A stretch of DNA of 64,000 bases from Neospora caninum Liverpool (GCF_000208865.1 NC_018388.1:1550001-1614000); one strand, 5' to 3'. Positions 25,000 to 37,513 are shown, counted from the first letter of the stretch. The notes: generated from the sequence alone by a model not told the origin. Program-made: numbers and translations.

Positions 25000-27450
25000 T
25001 CAGACAGGAAGGAAAAAGAGGAAGAGCATCTTTCTGAAATCTTTTTGAAGAATGAGAGAAGGAAGAGGGAGACTCCGAAGAGCTAGCAGATGGATACCGA
25101 CCCTACGATCTGACCGGGTTTCCAACACACGGCCTTGACATGGCACGTACTCTGGATATGCGCGGCTTTATCCACTCTAGGACTTCGGTTAGACACACAA
25201 TTACGTGTGTGATAACATGCGGGAGTCTTGATGCTGAGCAAATTACAAGCACTCAGAACGAAAGCCGAGGTAAATCGTAGTTGCAGAATGATGTCAACGA
25301 GCGAGGTCCGTTTGTTGAATGAGCTATGACGACTACAAGGCGTTTGTGGCGTTGTTCATGCGTTAGCCGATGCACTCAAAACCGATCTACTGGATCGGCG
25401 TCGAAACTTGTCTCCCGTTTCGGATTATATAGAGCGGCTGTGGGAGTGTCCCGGTGTGATCAGCGAGGAAAGCCAAAATACAGTTTTAAAACGAGGGAAA
25501 TGGGTGAAAGGGCCTTGTCTTGCCGTGCCTTGGATGTGTGAAACGGCAGCGCACTAGCCACAATATGCATAAGGACACATTTTGGTCACTCCTATAGAGT
25601 TTTCTAATTACATGGATTTCTTGAGTCTTTGGCAGCGCAAACTCAAGCGAGCCCTAGTGAGTCTAGCGGGTTCTCATGCGTGTGTTTCGACCTCGTGTTT
25701 GTGCAAAGTGAAGGTGGGAACCGAGGCGTGAAGATCCTACTAGGAGATCCACGGATAGCATAGCTGGTCTGTTTCCGGTTCAGGCGATGTGTAGTTGGTT
25801 GTGTGAATTCGATATGATACACGTCTTTCCATAGCTTCAGCCTACGGTTTGTGGCGGGACGTCAGCATGACTGCCAGGCCTCTGCCGTCTGTTCTGTGGC
25901 CGGAACGATCTCATGAGCATTCCTCTTTGATGGTACACATCGCAATTGTCACCAGCGAGTGCACAGGCGTTCCGCATTCAGAGTTGAAATGGGGCGCCTT
26001 CGGTAGACAGGGGGCGGCAAGACAGGTGTTTCTTTTTTTATGTGTAGTAAGATCCGCCGCTGAATCTCAAAGCGCGAAGTATGTATGCGAACGCTGTTCG
26101 TTGAGTTGTCCTAGAAATTTTCTTGTTTCAAGGCCCATTTGGCTTTCGTCTCTCTACACTCAATCCTGTAGTGCCTCCGCAGCTTCTGTAGATCTTCTCA
26201 AAATCTGGTCGTTACGATGTCGAACACGCGTGTCGCCAGCAATGGTGTTTTACAGAGTCCAATGATTTCGATTGGTCCCTCATATCTTTTTTCTCGGAGA
26301 AAAGTGCTTTTTCATCCCACGTGTTTTCTGCGGTTCACACCCCGAGTGACCGCAACGGTTTGAGAACTCATATCCAGGTATCTCGATGGATGAACTCAAT
26401 TTACGCGCATGCATGGTTCCCAAACAATGTTTCGCCGAGTGTGTAGAGGCGGATTGAACCCCCGCGAGAGAACAACTGAGCTAAGGGAGCGGTCTAGGCA
26501 GTTCAGGTTCAACGGTATTGATCTTGAGGGGGGGAGACAGAAGCGTCGGAGGTGTGTACGAGCATATGGCCACAAGACGAGGGGCACTTTGTTCACCTGG
26601 GGTGAACGAACAAGAGTATCATTATCCTGTTACTTCATTGACTCTGGTTCTCGGACGTTATAGTAAGCGACCTGTTCATTGCCAGAAACTTGGTCAGGTG
26701 GTTTCGTGTCGACATGGAACTGCTCACTGAAACTCCTGTGTGGTAGATGATGGCACTGTCTTCAGGTCAAGGGCAGTTTGACATCCCCTTGTACTCAGTT
26801 CTCGTGGCGAACTTCGTGGCAAGTAATGCCTATGATAACCACAACTTGTCGGGGAACGGCGCGTACCCTCCGAGGGGAGACGGAGTCCTTCAGGTCTCGT
26901 GGCCGATACTCTCTGTGTGTAGTCGTTTGTTTTAGTTGGGTCGCACATCTTTTCGAACCCGAAAGGGGTAGGTAAAGGCGTTGCAAAACATCATGATTTT
27001 CAAAGCCGACGTCTTTGGCACAGCACAGCGATCAGCCCTACCATGCAACCGAGTCCCCGGCACCCACGAAAGGCACTTTCGTTGTCATGCAGACGTGGTG
27101 TCCAGAGTTCTGGAAGGCAGGTGGAAACGTCGAAAAGAAGGATCGCCTGACATCGGGAATCAAACCAAAACAATACATGGGCTGCCGCCGCGACCATACA
27201 TTTGGCCACGTGAAAGCCCATAAATAAAACTGGAAGCTGAGTCCTAATTACCATCGTGAGACAGCAAACAGAGCAGGTATGAGGACTCTCGTCCAAAAGC
27301 CGGGGAAACGGGAGTCCATGGCCACGTGTGGAAATGCCGTTTGTCCCTCCCTACGTGCATTCCGCCACTCGTAGACTCCATGTGGCTTGGACTCTCCACC
27401 TCGCCCGTCACCTTCACGAAACTGCGATTTCTTCTGTAGCCGGAGGGAAA
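25000..27450. other. Convergent intergenic region with a tRNA-like fragment
   Basis: Between the patatin-like stop and the stop of the first PAN gene. It is less GC-rich than its surroundings and carries only short reading frames with no recognised domain. The one notable element is the tRNA-like fragment at 26451-26490. Confidence 0.5.
26451..26490 (-). pseudogene. tRNA-like fragment with A- and B-box words
   Basis: The minus strand reads GCTCCCTTAGCTCAGTTG, with the A-box-like word TAGCTCAGTTG at 26473-26483. Only 12 bases further on comes the B-box-like word GGTTCAATCC at 26451-26460. An intact tRNA needs at least about 30 bases between the boxes, so the anticodon arm is missing and the 3' acceptor strand does not pair. 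It may be a deleted tRNA copy, a tRNA-derived retroelement remnant, or chance. Confidence 0.25.
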
Positions 27451-28350
27451 TTAAAAAGTAGGGCACTGCCTGGGTCCCGCGACGAACGCTGCGTTAATTT
27501 GAATACCGTCAGTTTGGGACATCAAGAAACACTTCTGTGAAGCGTTCTCGTAGGTGAAGCCGACACATGAATGGGGAAAGCTGGCGCACAACTGCTGGCA
27601 CTCTTTGGCACTGGAGACCCCATTATGTCTCTTGAGAACCTGACCAAAGTGGAAACCTTCATTGAAGCATGGGTCGGTGGCCTGGCTGTCGGCGCATTTC
27701 TTAGGGCCGGAAACTGTGGTTCCTTCTTCCTTAACCCCGTTTACCTGTCGGAACATGTGGCAGCTGGTGGACATAATCTGGAAAGAGAAGTAGTTGCACT
27801 TGGGAGTGCTTGCACACTTCTCTTGGCACTTCAACGCGCTGGCCGCCGTTGTTGTTTCAACAAGGTTACCCACCAGCAGCTTGTTCTGCATGAAGCACGT
27901 CGATCCAGTAGACGGGGGAAGCACAGGGTCATTCGGGCACTCTTTGGGGCCTGCGAATGCGTTGACTCGAACGGCAGCGGTTCCTTGTTTCGTACTCAAG
28001 TAGCATCTGTACAGATCCGATCGGTACGTGAAGTAGTTGCACGACGCAGTCAGCTTGCAGAGTGTTTGGCATTCCTGGGGTGAGTCAGCTCCTAGGACAC
28101 TCAGGATGTCACTGACGTACTCCACGTTCACTTCGGCGCATGAGGGAACCTGAACTGTGTTAGGGGGCGAAGGGTCGGGGAAGGGTCCTGGATAGGCTGG
28201 AGGGATTTGCGGAGGCGAAGGGAGTGGAGGGGTTGGAATGTGGTTCTCTAACGGCTGGAACTCCGGTGGCATGATGTCCGCGCAGAATCTGCCAGAACAC
28301 GCCACAGAAAACAAAACCAAACCCGTCACGGTCGTCAGGAGCGAGGTCAT
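27451..28350 (-). CDS. Secreted protein with three PAN/apple domains
   Basis: Intronless, 299 residues. The start at 28350 gives a classic signal peptide (MTSLLTTVTGLVLFSVACSG), then a proline-rich linker (about residues 27-66). Three PAN/apple-type modules of about 65-70 residues follow. Each has a leading Cys, a central CxxLC or CxxKC/CNYF block and a terminal [AS]GP[KR]xC: about 70-138 (ends FAGPKEC), 151-220 (ends VSGPKKC) and 228-297 (ends VAGPRQC). No membrane segment or GPI signal is visible, and the protein ends two residues after the last module. Family knowledge: in coccidia such modules occur in microneme proteins that bind host glycans or partner adhesins. Micronemal targeting and ligand are inference. 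The tandem neighbour at 28466-29952 is a paralogue on the same strand. Confidence 0.88.
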   Translation of the reverse strand: MTSLLTTVTGLVLFSVACSGRFCADIMPPEFQPLENHIPTPPLPSPPQIPPAYPGPFPDPSPPNTVQVPSCAEVNVEYVSDILSVLGADSPQECQTLCKLTASCNYFTYRSDLYRCYLSTKQGTAAVRVNAFAGPKECPNDPVLPPSTGSTCFMQNKLLVGNLVETTTAASALKCQEKCASTPKCNYFSFQIMSTSCHMFRQVNGVKEEGTTVSGPKKCADSQATDPCFNEGFHFGQVLKRHNGVSSAKECQQLCASFPHSCVGFTYENASQKCFLMSQTDGIQINAAFVAGPRQCPTF

Positions 28351-28465
28351 GTATACGTGGTACTCAAACAGATACAGGGTACATCATATCTCTATTCATG
28401 AGTAAAGCTACGTAGACGAAGACATGCACACGTTGCGGCCGTAGTTGACAACTGCGACACGTCGT

Positions 28466-29952
28466 CTAAACAAGGCATCTGTAGGTTTCCCTGTGAATAT
28501 GTCGAGGTACAAGGTAAGATACACACGGATGTCTGGAGATAAGGCGACGCTTGTAAACACTCGCCGAGGCAGTTGGCTTCTCTGCTCTTTGGAGTGCTGT
28601 GAAGGATGTATCGTACTTGGATCCGGAAAGGGTGTGCCTTCGGGGGATCGGGGTGTTGCCAGCCGTGCTATCCTTGAGGGTGCACTCCAAGATGTCTGCC
28701 TTGAAGGTGAAGAAGAAGCAGGCGTGTTCTGCCTGGCAGAGTTTCTGGCAAGCAACCGCTGAGTCAGTCACGAGGTGCCGCAGGGTTCCTGACGGGTATT
28801 CAACGTGCGACTTGTAGCAAGACTCCGTGGTAGTGCTCGCGGTAGTGGTGGTTGTCGGACTAGGATAGGGCGGGTACGGAGAGGGCGGAGGCACTGGCAC
28901 GATAGGAGGGTAGACGGGCGGAGGTGGAACCCACGGCGGCAGGTTGGAGCCGTTGCAATCTCTGGGTCCGCTCATGGTGCCAGGAGCGTGCACGCGGCCC
29001 AGGGGGGCGTACTCGCTCTTGAGGTAGCAGTTTCTCAGTGCTGGGACCCACGTCCAGTACTTGCATTCGTTGAACGAGAGACATAGGCCGTAGCATTCTT
29101 CTGCTGTGCCGACGAGGTTGTTGTCGAAGATCTTGATATCGTAACCGAAGTAGTCCGTGTCTGCCTCGTAGCACGGCACGCCATTGCCCTCTGGCGAAGA
29201 ACCCCCGCAGGACTTGGGACCGGAGATCGCCTCACTGTGTGGGGTCCGGCCCACGGTGGCACCGTTGTACTTTAAATAGCAGCTGAATTTTGAAGGAATG
29301 AATGTCCAGTAGTGGCATTGGTCGTTCGCCGCACACAGGCGCTGGCAGTCATCTGCATGTGGCACTGATTGGTCTTCGATCTTTTGCAGGTCGTAGCCGT
29401 AGTAGTCAGTCATGTACTCGTAGCAGGTCCCCGCTGGAGAGCAGACTTTGGGACCAGAGATCGCCAACGGGTTCGTAACAGCCCCATTCGGCGCCTGACT
29501 GTCCTTCAAGTAGCATTGCTTTCGATCGGGGATGTACGTGAAGTAGTAGCACTCTTCTTTGCTCTTGCATGCCTGCTGGCACTTCTCTGCCGACTCTGTC
29601 GCAGCCCCAACAAAAATTTTCTCCACGTCGTAGCCGAAGTAGTCCGTGTCAGCCTTGAAGCAGTTTACAGCCGCGGCTTCCGCCCTGAAGAGCACGTGGA
29701 CAAAACAGGGTAACGCAGCGGATTGAACACAGCAGTGAGACGTCCCGCTCCCGCCTCGCTGAGATGCCTGCCACGCTAGCTCCCAGCTCTCTCCCCGGTT
29801 TGACCGAGATTCATACAGTTTGTACATGGAGAAAGATGGCCCTACACGGGTACGAAAAGCTGCGCCTCCCTGTGTGTAGCGGCTCTCTTCTCTTACTTGC
29901 TGGCGAAGAGGACCGCGGAGAGCGCCGCGAGGCTGAAGCTCTCGAGCTTCAT
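28466..29952 (-). CDS. Secreted protein with four PAN/apple domains
   Basis: Proposed exons: 29897-29952 (signal peptide, MKLESFSLAALSAVLFAS), 28617-29684 and 28532-28466, giving 396 residues. Exon 2 starts with three closely similar PAN modules (leading CFKADTDYFGYD, CYEYMTDYYGYD and CYEADTDYFGYD, each closing SGP[KR]xC). A linker rich in Pro then Thr follows, and then a more diverged fourth module (CYKSHVEYPSG to LSGSK). The last Cys of module four is supplied only if the 84-base intron 28533-28616 is removed (LSGSKHPC). Without splicing the frame stays open to the same stop. Family knowledge points to secretory-organelle lectin-like adhesins; function here is inferred. Modules 1-3 resemble each other far more than module 4, suggesting recent internal duplication. 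Confidence 0.82.
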
Positions 29953-31655
29953 CTTTTGAAACTGGAAAAAAGTAACTTGAGAAAGTGATCGCTGCGATGA
30001 CTGAATATGGAGGGTGTCAGTTCCTTTTCAAAACTCGCAAGGCTCAAGTGACGCTGCACAGCCTCCGGGAAAAAAATCAGTCCGCTGGCGAAAATACGCT
30101 GGGCAAGGCCATTGATGAAGCAAATGTAATTGTGATGGCTTCTCAGCCTCTGTCACTTCCCCTGAAGAGTGTCCAGTTGGGTAGCCTTCATGGCACCGGC
30201 CGAGAGGGGCCCCGAGAGGCGGTCGCAGATAGGCAGCGCGCTCCCGGAGACAGGTGCAATCGAGGCGGAGACAGGGACCTTAGCTATTCTCATCGGGCAC
30301 AAACATGGCGACTTGGCGGATGAGAGCCCCCAGAAGACAGAGAGACGCCCCCTGATGTTTTTTTTTGGTTGCTTCTGAGCCAAAAAGAGGGTTGGGGTCG
30401 GGAGGTTGAACGCCTTGGTCGCCACACAACATGGAGCCTTCCAGCGTCCATCTCTGAGCAAGTGCTGGGTCTGATGGCAACGGAGCGTTTGGAACGGCGA
30501 GCAAGGCGACGAAAATGAATGTAAACTACGGTCGATCAACAGAAGGCGCACAGAGCACCCGGGTAGCGTACGTTTCGCCCGGTCGACTGCTTGTTACCTG
30601 GTTAGTTTCATGACAGCAAACGTGATTTCTTGAGGGAGAACGGTTGTGTCGTGAAGCGAACGAGATCCACCGTGTTACGCATGCACCGCGGAAAAAGAAC
30701 CTCATTTAGAAGGCCTTCTGTAGTAACCGGACTTTATGAAGGCAAATCCGACCCCCGCTGTCGACGCGGCGGCACCTGGTTTCCGTTTTAACCAAGGTGG
30801 TAATACGAGGATCCTTGGCAGAATCCACCACATAGCTGGATGTATGCAGACGATTTTTATATACGTGTGAGGGAAAATCTCGTTCTCTGCATGAAGGAAT
30901 CGAACTGGATTCCTGTCTCGGAAAGAACCCGTTCAGCAACGGCGCGTGAATAGTCGCTACACCACACAGCCTGCAATCAACTGGTAATGCTTGCCTGTTC
31001 GATTGCGGCTAGAAAATTAGCCACCGTTAAAAGGAACTCAACGCGTTCTGGTGCCTAATTCTGCTTAGCGCCTACGCCCAGATAATGTGTTAAAGGTAAC
31101 GTGTCCAGCATCGAGTGCGTCACGCTTTCTCCTTGTGACCAGTTCCTTTGATGTGTGTTGTGCGGGCTGCTTTCCCCTATTTGTCGCACCAACTAAACAG
31201 GCCATCTATTACTTTTTTTCTAGAGCCACTGTGAAAAAACTCCTGTGGTCCACACGTTCTTCGCATTGCCACGCGACTCCTTTAACCGTAACCAAAGAGG
31301 TAGGCGGCAGACCCGTTCAGGCTCTCGCGCTGTGGAACGCGTTTTTGCTTTTGCCTGCGGATCGTTGCAGTCGTTCCCGACGGTCTTAACAGATGAAGGC
31401 GACCTTACGTAAAAAGCAAGACGCCGGACGCGAATGATAGACGCAGGAAGGGGAGGTAGAGGCCGACAGGAACAACACTTTCAGCTTATTACTTTTGGTT
31501 CGTCTCAGCATCAGAGGCATTACACATGGTTTTTACACTCCGAAGCATGAAGGCGAGCTCAAGGTGTGCAAACACCGCAACACGGCAAGATAGAGGGAAG
31601 AAAGGAAAGAGAGGGAAGAAGAGGCAAGCAGATATGAGACACACCGAAACGGCAT
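29953..31655. other. Intergenic region upstream of the PAN genes
   Basis: Separates the PAN gene start from the L12 stop. Both genes are on the minus strand, so it should hold the PAN promoter and the L12 3' UTR. No gene was recognised. It includes a tRNA-like element at 30888-30971. Confidence 0.5.
30888..30971 (-). pseudogene. Decayed tRNA-like element with spaced A and B boxes
   Basis: On the minus strand an A-box match (TGGTGTAGCG at 30955-30964) is followed after 48 bases by an exact B-box consensus match (AGTTCGATTCC at 30896-30906), a normal tRNA spacing. A D-stem (GTGT with ACGC) can form. The anticodon stem closes only over a 4-base loop, the T-stem pairs poorly and the acceptor ends do not pair well. 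It therefore looks like a degenerate tRNA or a polymerase III promoter relic rather than a working tRNA. Confidence 0.27.
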
Positions 31656-34506
31656 TTACGCCTCGGGGCACTCAATCTCGCCATCGTCCAGCATCCGCTG
31701 CACTTGCTTCGGGCTCTTCCCATCAACCGTGCAGCCGACCGAGTTGCTGCAAAGAAAAAAAAAACAGCAGAAGTGACTTCGTTCCAAGAACAGTCACCAT
31801 TTGGCGGGAGAACTCCAACCCTCGACAGGGGAAAATTCCCGCCACGAAAGAAAGACGCAGACGGCCAGACGGTACCAGCAACAGAGCGCTGATTCCCAAG
31901 CGCTGCTCAGTTTGAAGCCTCCGTTACATCCTATGTATCAAAGACGAACCCAGGCTCTTGAAATGTGTATATCATTATATGCGACCCTCATCAATATCTA
32001 GATCCCACCGTGCACAGCTAAGACAGACAGGTAAAAGTTCAGCGGTAAAAATGTAGCACTCTTAAGTGGGCCACCGAGCTTGCCAGTCGTCTCCACGTTT
32101 CGACAACTGGAAACGTCAAGTAGCCATAATCGTTTGCATGTTCACGTCTATGCAAACATAGAGAGCACGGGTACGCACTTTTTCCCTGTTTATCAATATC
32201 TAACACCTACCCAACAGCTGTCTATACACGCAAATGGAGACAAACGGGTACACGGCTGAGTGAGTGTTCCCCAGAGATGCAAAACACATCTTATGAAGTT
32301 GAATCCAGCGTACCAGGTGCCGAGGATCTCTTTAACGGTGCCAGAGAACTCGCACGCTTGGCTCTTCGATCGCATCGTGCGGGCAATGGTGAAGACTTGC
32401 TCCAAAGACAGGTTGCCGCTGTGCTTGATGTTCTTTACCTTCTTGCGGTCTCTGAGAAAACAACCAATGTCAGAACGCGCCCCGCACGTTTCTCTCCATC
32501 GCCACATGAACGTCTAAAGCGGCTACTGTTGAAGGGCGAACCCAGCAAACTCAGACGCAAACGAATGAAGTCATCCGTTCTCCTTTCTGCTTAACATATT
32601 TAAACGTAGAAAGCACACGGTCGGTGCGATACCTGTCTTCTCCGTGCCCGTGCTGGCCGCGAGGTGCCTTCCACTAAAACTTCAGAAGAACGGAAACATA
32701 AGCATATTCGCTTTCTTTGCGACTTCTGCTTCGAAAAAGCTCTGATTCCCGTCCAGCTTCTGTATGCGCGGTCTTCCCAGTCACGGTACAGCCCCCAAAA
32801 GACACGCAACTTCCACTACAAACCACCCCGTTTCAGCAGACACACGGTTCTCCGCTGTTTCGCTCGTCGCGTCCTTACCTCGGCGGCTCCTTAAGCTCCT
32901 TGATGATCAGCGAGGAGGCCGAAGGGACGACCTCGACGGTCGCCTGTCTGTTCTGCACCGCAAGCTTGACAGTAACCTTCAGGCCTTTCCACGCAACAGT
33001 TGCCTTCGCGATGTCATCACCGACCTTCTTCGGCGACATACCAAGCGGACCGAGCTTGGGAGCGAGGACCGAGGATGCCCCGACTTCACCGCCAACCTGG
33101 CGGATGTAAACTGAAAACGACACCCACAGCAAACCACACTTGATGGATAGGCACACGGGTGTACGTACAGACACAACAGGTGGTATCTGCCTGCGAGACG
33201 CGGCTGACACCACAGCTTGTCTTTTGGGCAACGAGCGGAGCACGGACAACCACTCGACGCCTGACGCAGAAGCGCGCAACCCATCCTAAGCACAGGCGAC
33301 AGAAATGCCGCCAGAGGGGGACAGAAGAACCATCTAGAGATGTGTGGCTGCCTGACGAAAACGGATACAAAGTGTCTTGGGATGGGGCGACCGAGACGGG
33401 TCCTAGCAGCATCACCGCGCAGAGGCAAGACACGAGCAGTTACGGAAAAGTTCGGAACCTTGAGAGCTCCCCGGAGAGAAACATGTGCAGGAGAGTCGTC
33501 GAGAGGTTAGAGAGGAGGGGAAAACGAGACGCAGGAGAAAGGGAAACAGCTGAAGGAAAAACTGTGAGAGCGAACGGCCGACGGAGGAAAGCACGAGCGA
33601 GAGGGTGTCAGGCAGGCAGGAAGAGAGAGGAAACCATAGAAAGCAGAAAGAAGCGAAAGACGAATCATGAGCCGGGGTGGACGTGTTAGAACGGGACACG
33701 CAAGCACGGCCAGTACGCATGAGAAAGGCGGGGTTGAATGCATGCTCCTAATTGTTGGGGTAGGTTAGATAAGGTACGCGAGTTTTGCCTTGACAGGCAA
33801 AGACATATTCCCACCTCCCCCACCTTTCACCCGCCGCTTCCCATCTCATTCAGTCGCCATCACGGTTCACTAACAGGCAGGAAAGGTTCCAAGGGACGAG
33901 CAAATGCCGCGAAGGGGGGAAAACCGAAAGTGCGGCGCTCGTGGAGACCAGCAAGCCCCGTTTCAATCACCAGGCAGACACACAAGGGTCCAAAAACGGG
34001 CCAGGCCTCCAAGAAATTCTGTTTACGCGATATTGTCGCCCTTTCTTTGCGGAAATGCCCAGTCCGCCCGTGTATATACACCAGGCTACTACGGGGTCTG
34101 TGCGCTGTTTTTCACGCGCTTGTAGAAAGGACGGCGCCTGCCTCTTTTCCACTACGAAACAAACAGGGACTACATTCTCGACACGTGCCCGCGACGCCGA
34201 CGTAAAGTCTTGCATTTCCCCGGAAACTTCCAAAAAAACCCGCAAACTGTTTGAACATGCGTCCCTGCCCGGCCGACGACAAATGGCCCCTTTTCTCTCC
34301 CACGACCCGATCCCACACTTGTGCCGTCGCCGTGGTCTTCCTTCGATGCACCCGAGAGTCCGCTTCTCCAGAAAACAGGAGAAAGAGAAGGAGAAAACAG
34401 ACACACACGCGCCCCGTGGGGAACGAAAGGGGCTCGAAAAGAGGGGAGAAACACGCCGCGACGACTTACTGTATTTGACTTCGCTGGGGTCGAATTTGGG
34501 CGCCAT
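31656..34506 (-). CDS. RPL12: 60S ribosomal protein L12 (uL11)
   Basis: Four phase-consistent exons: 34470-34506, 32879-33110, 32314-32451 and 31656-31746, giving 165 residues, the usual eukaryotic length. Exon 1 encodes [12 protein letters not shown]. Exon 2 carries [32 protein letters not shown] and [19 protein letters not shown]. Exon 3 has [10 protein letters not shown] and [10 protein letters not shown]. Exon 4 has [11 protein letters not shown] and ends GEIECPEA. Family knowledge: uL11 sits at the base of the ribosomal stalk, binds the GTPase-associated rRNA and helps factor binding in the cytosol. The two long introns, each over 400 bases, are typical of this lineage. Confidence 0.97.
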
Positions 34507-37500
34507 CTTCTCGGCTCTGCAAGGTCAGAGTAGCAGGGCGAAATGAGGAGGAGACGAGAAGAAAGACTGGAGCCGAGAAGAGACCGACCAAAAGACAAAA
34601 AGCTTAAAAAACGCGACAGCAGTGAGAGCCTCCAACGGTGTCGCCTCACAAACACCGAGCGCCCTCGATGACCCAAGCAACGGAAAGCCTTGCGGAAGAA
34701 AGAACACAGAGGGGTCGTACGCCCCAGCCTTTCAGATTTTGCATGTACATTTCGTCCCCCCTCCCCCCGCGCCCTTTGGCCACTCTAGCACCAGCTGAGC
34801 GAATTCTTGCCCGCGGCTTATATACAAGTAGCCCCGGTCGATCTCAGATTTGAATTCAAGAGAGGCCGTCGGCGACTGCCCCAGCACAACAAATTCGACA
34901 GGGAAACGTGGCTTCCACCGGCCACAAAATGCCGAGGTTTTCCGTCGCAAAAAAGCGTTTTTCTCCTGGTTCACTCCACATCTGGTAGTCAAAAGGCAAG
35001 CAGAACAGACAGTTCGCTTCCGAAATTCACCCTTCCTATGTCTCCTCGAATGAACGCGTCGAGCTAAGGAAGCGGCTAGACAGTTTCCAAGCCGCTCTAC
35101 ACGCCTGTCTCGCTCCACGCTGGTGCGTGCGTCGATAGAGCGCCGTCTGTGGATTAAAGCACTCCTTTTGCCTCCCGGAACACCTAATTGGTATCTCGAA
35201 AGCTCCTTTCTGTATTCTTTCGCTCGCTCTTCGAATTTCTGCGGGCGATGTGCGAGCGATGCTGCCTCTCGCTGTCTGCAGCCGCACACAATGCGCCCTC
35301 AGCGTCTTTGAGATCTTTGTCTCCTCTCAAGACCAGCCCATAGTGGTGGTGACTTGCCGCTTGTACAATTCATCAACGGCAAGAACCGCACACAAACCCA
35401 TCACGCATTCCTGCGCATGGATAAACATAGGCCGGACATGAATACAAGTGTAGGTACTCTGTATTCCTCGGTGAGCGAAGGAGGTACGGGAGCAATCGCC
35501 GGGTCACAGCGGAAGCAGCGTTACGCGTGGGCATGCCCAAGTGATCAGCTGTTTAGAGTAGCAACGAGGTATCGAGAAAAAGGACGGTGGCGAGGATCAT
35601 TGCCGTCAAGAGAGCATGCTTGCGATGAACGCTGTTGCTCCTCACCCCCAGTTGCTTCTCCAGAATGCACACGATTCCCGCGGACCGTGAAGGTCCGCTT
35701 CTGGTGGCATGCTCATACTCACGTGCTGCTGTCTTTCACAGGGGGGCTACAGGCGTGTTCTGGCTATCTCTGCTTGCCTCTGAGAGCATTGTGTATCGGG
35801 TCTCGCCACCGTATACAAACAGACCCCGTTCCACGCAGCTACGAATACAGAAACAGAAACCAGACGTGAAATGTGAGTCACCGAAACAGGATAGTTGAGT
35901 CTCTCGCCAGAATCCTTTGTGGAATCTGCCCCGGAAAAAACCCAGGCTAACTGGGGACAGCTGCACTGTATGAGGACACGGCACCACATGGATTTTTCAT
36001 CGTGGACAAGAAGCTGCAGAGGCTTTCAGACAGCGCTCCAGCCTCCTCCCTCAACTGTGTGTCCGCGTACAAATTGCCTCGCCTGGATTGCTACGAAGGC
36101 GAGACCAAGAAGCCACGAGATGGACGGTAGAGGCAATGCCGGGAACAGCAAGGAACTGAGAGGAGTGCTTGGCGGATAGGCGGACTTTCAGGTGGAAGGA
36201 CTCGATCGAAAGACTTCTGAGGGAAACGAAAGGATCACGAGAGACGCTTTTGCCTGGTTCATATTTTTACACGCCTTTCTATTTCATATAAGGACATCTC
36301 GAGACACAGATGTCCCTGAGCCATTCACCTCGCATCGTGGCTGTGCGACTCACTGCTACACGATGGTACCGACGCCGCCAATTGTGCTTCTCTGTCTTTG
36401 TTTGAGTCAGAAAAAGCTGCCCGTTGCTAAATTTATTCTCGTCCCATTTCTGTGACAAGTACCAGGGAAAGCAGTTGGAGGTTTTTTGTTTGCCTGGAAC
36501 TGTCGGTGTGTGAGTTGTAGCCCACGAAAAGGTTGAAACAGAACGCCTCGAATCGAAATGTTTGAGAGGCGGCCAGCAGGAATATCAAAGTGCCCTACGA
36601 CAAAGCCTCTCGAGGTGTCCTAGCAAGCATCTGATCAGCAGAGGCGTAGAAATATAGGGGTATTCTGATCTTCCCTCTCAGTAGAAAGTAGCAGAAACAG
36701 TGCTTTGTTCATCTGGTCTGGGAGACTTACACAGAAGGCGAAGGACTGCGTTCTCCACCGGGGTGTGCTTGCATTGCTCGCACACCCCCAGCTGAGTCTC
36801 CGCACCTGGTAGATTCCCACTGCTGGAGAGAAGCCACCCGCAACAGAGACGCACAAAACCGTGGCTAGGAGACTTCTGTGGCTTCCTGCAAAAAGAAGGC
36901 ACGGGCAACGGGGTGCCTCCCGAGGAACTGGAAAAAGAAGACTTCTGTCCACCGCCCATCCCAGCAGAGTTGACCACGCGAACATCATGCTGGGTTTTGT
37001 GGAGCCCCTTTCTTCACAATTTACGATTGCGCTTTCGGCAGTCCAGTCAGAGGAACATTTGTGACGGCAACGACGCGCCGTAAGAGCGAAAGCGACGGGC
37101 GATCACACCAAGGATGCCATTGAGAGGTTCGACTCTAGGCAGCACACCGATGCTTCATTGGCATGGAAGGGTAGTGTCGGCGCAAAACCACGAAGCGCAG
37201 GAGAACCAAGGTTTTCTCAAGCTCTCTACTGTGCCAGATTTTCGATCTGCAGAGCTAGGGAACAGTTTTCTTGGGAAGGGAGGAGCGTCCACTTTTGCTG
37301 TCAGTAACTCGTGAAGGTTCTGCAGCATATGAGTTGTTTTGCATACACTTGAACCTCTACACGTGTAAACAGACACCTGCAGGTCCACCGTTGCAGCAGA
37401 AGACGTGCATTCGTTAGGTTGAAGGCGATCAGAGAGCTCGATCTACATACATTTACATGCATATGCATACCTACGTACAAGCGCGCACACACCCACACAC

Positions 37501-37510
37501 ACACACGGTA

Positions 37511-37513
<3 letters not shown>

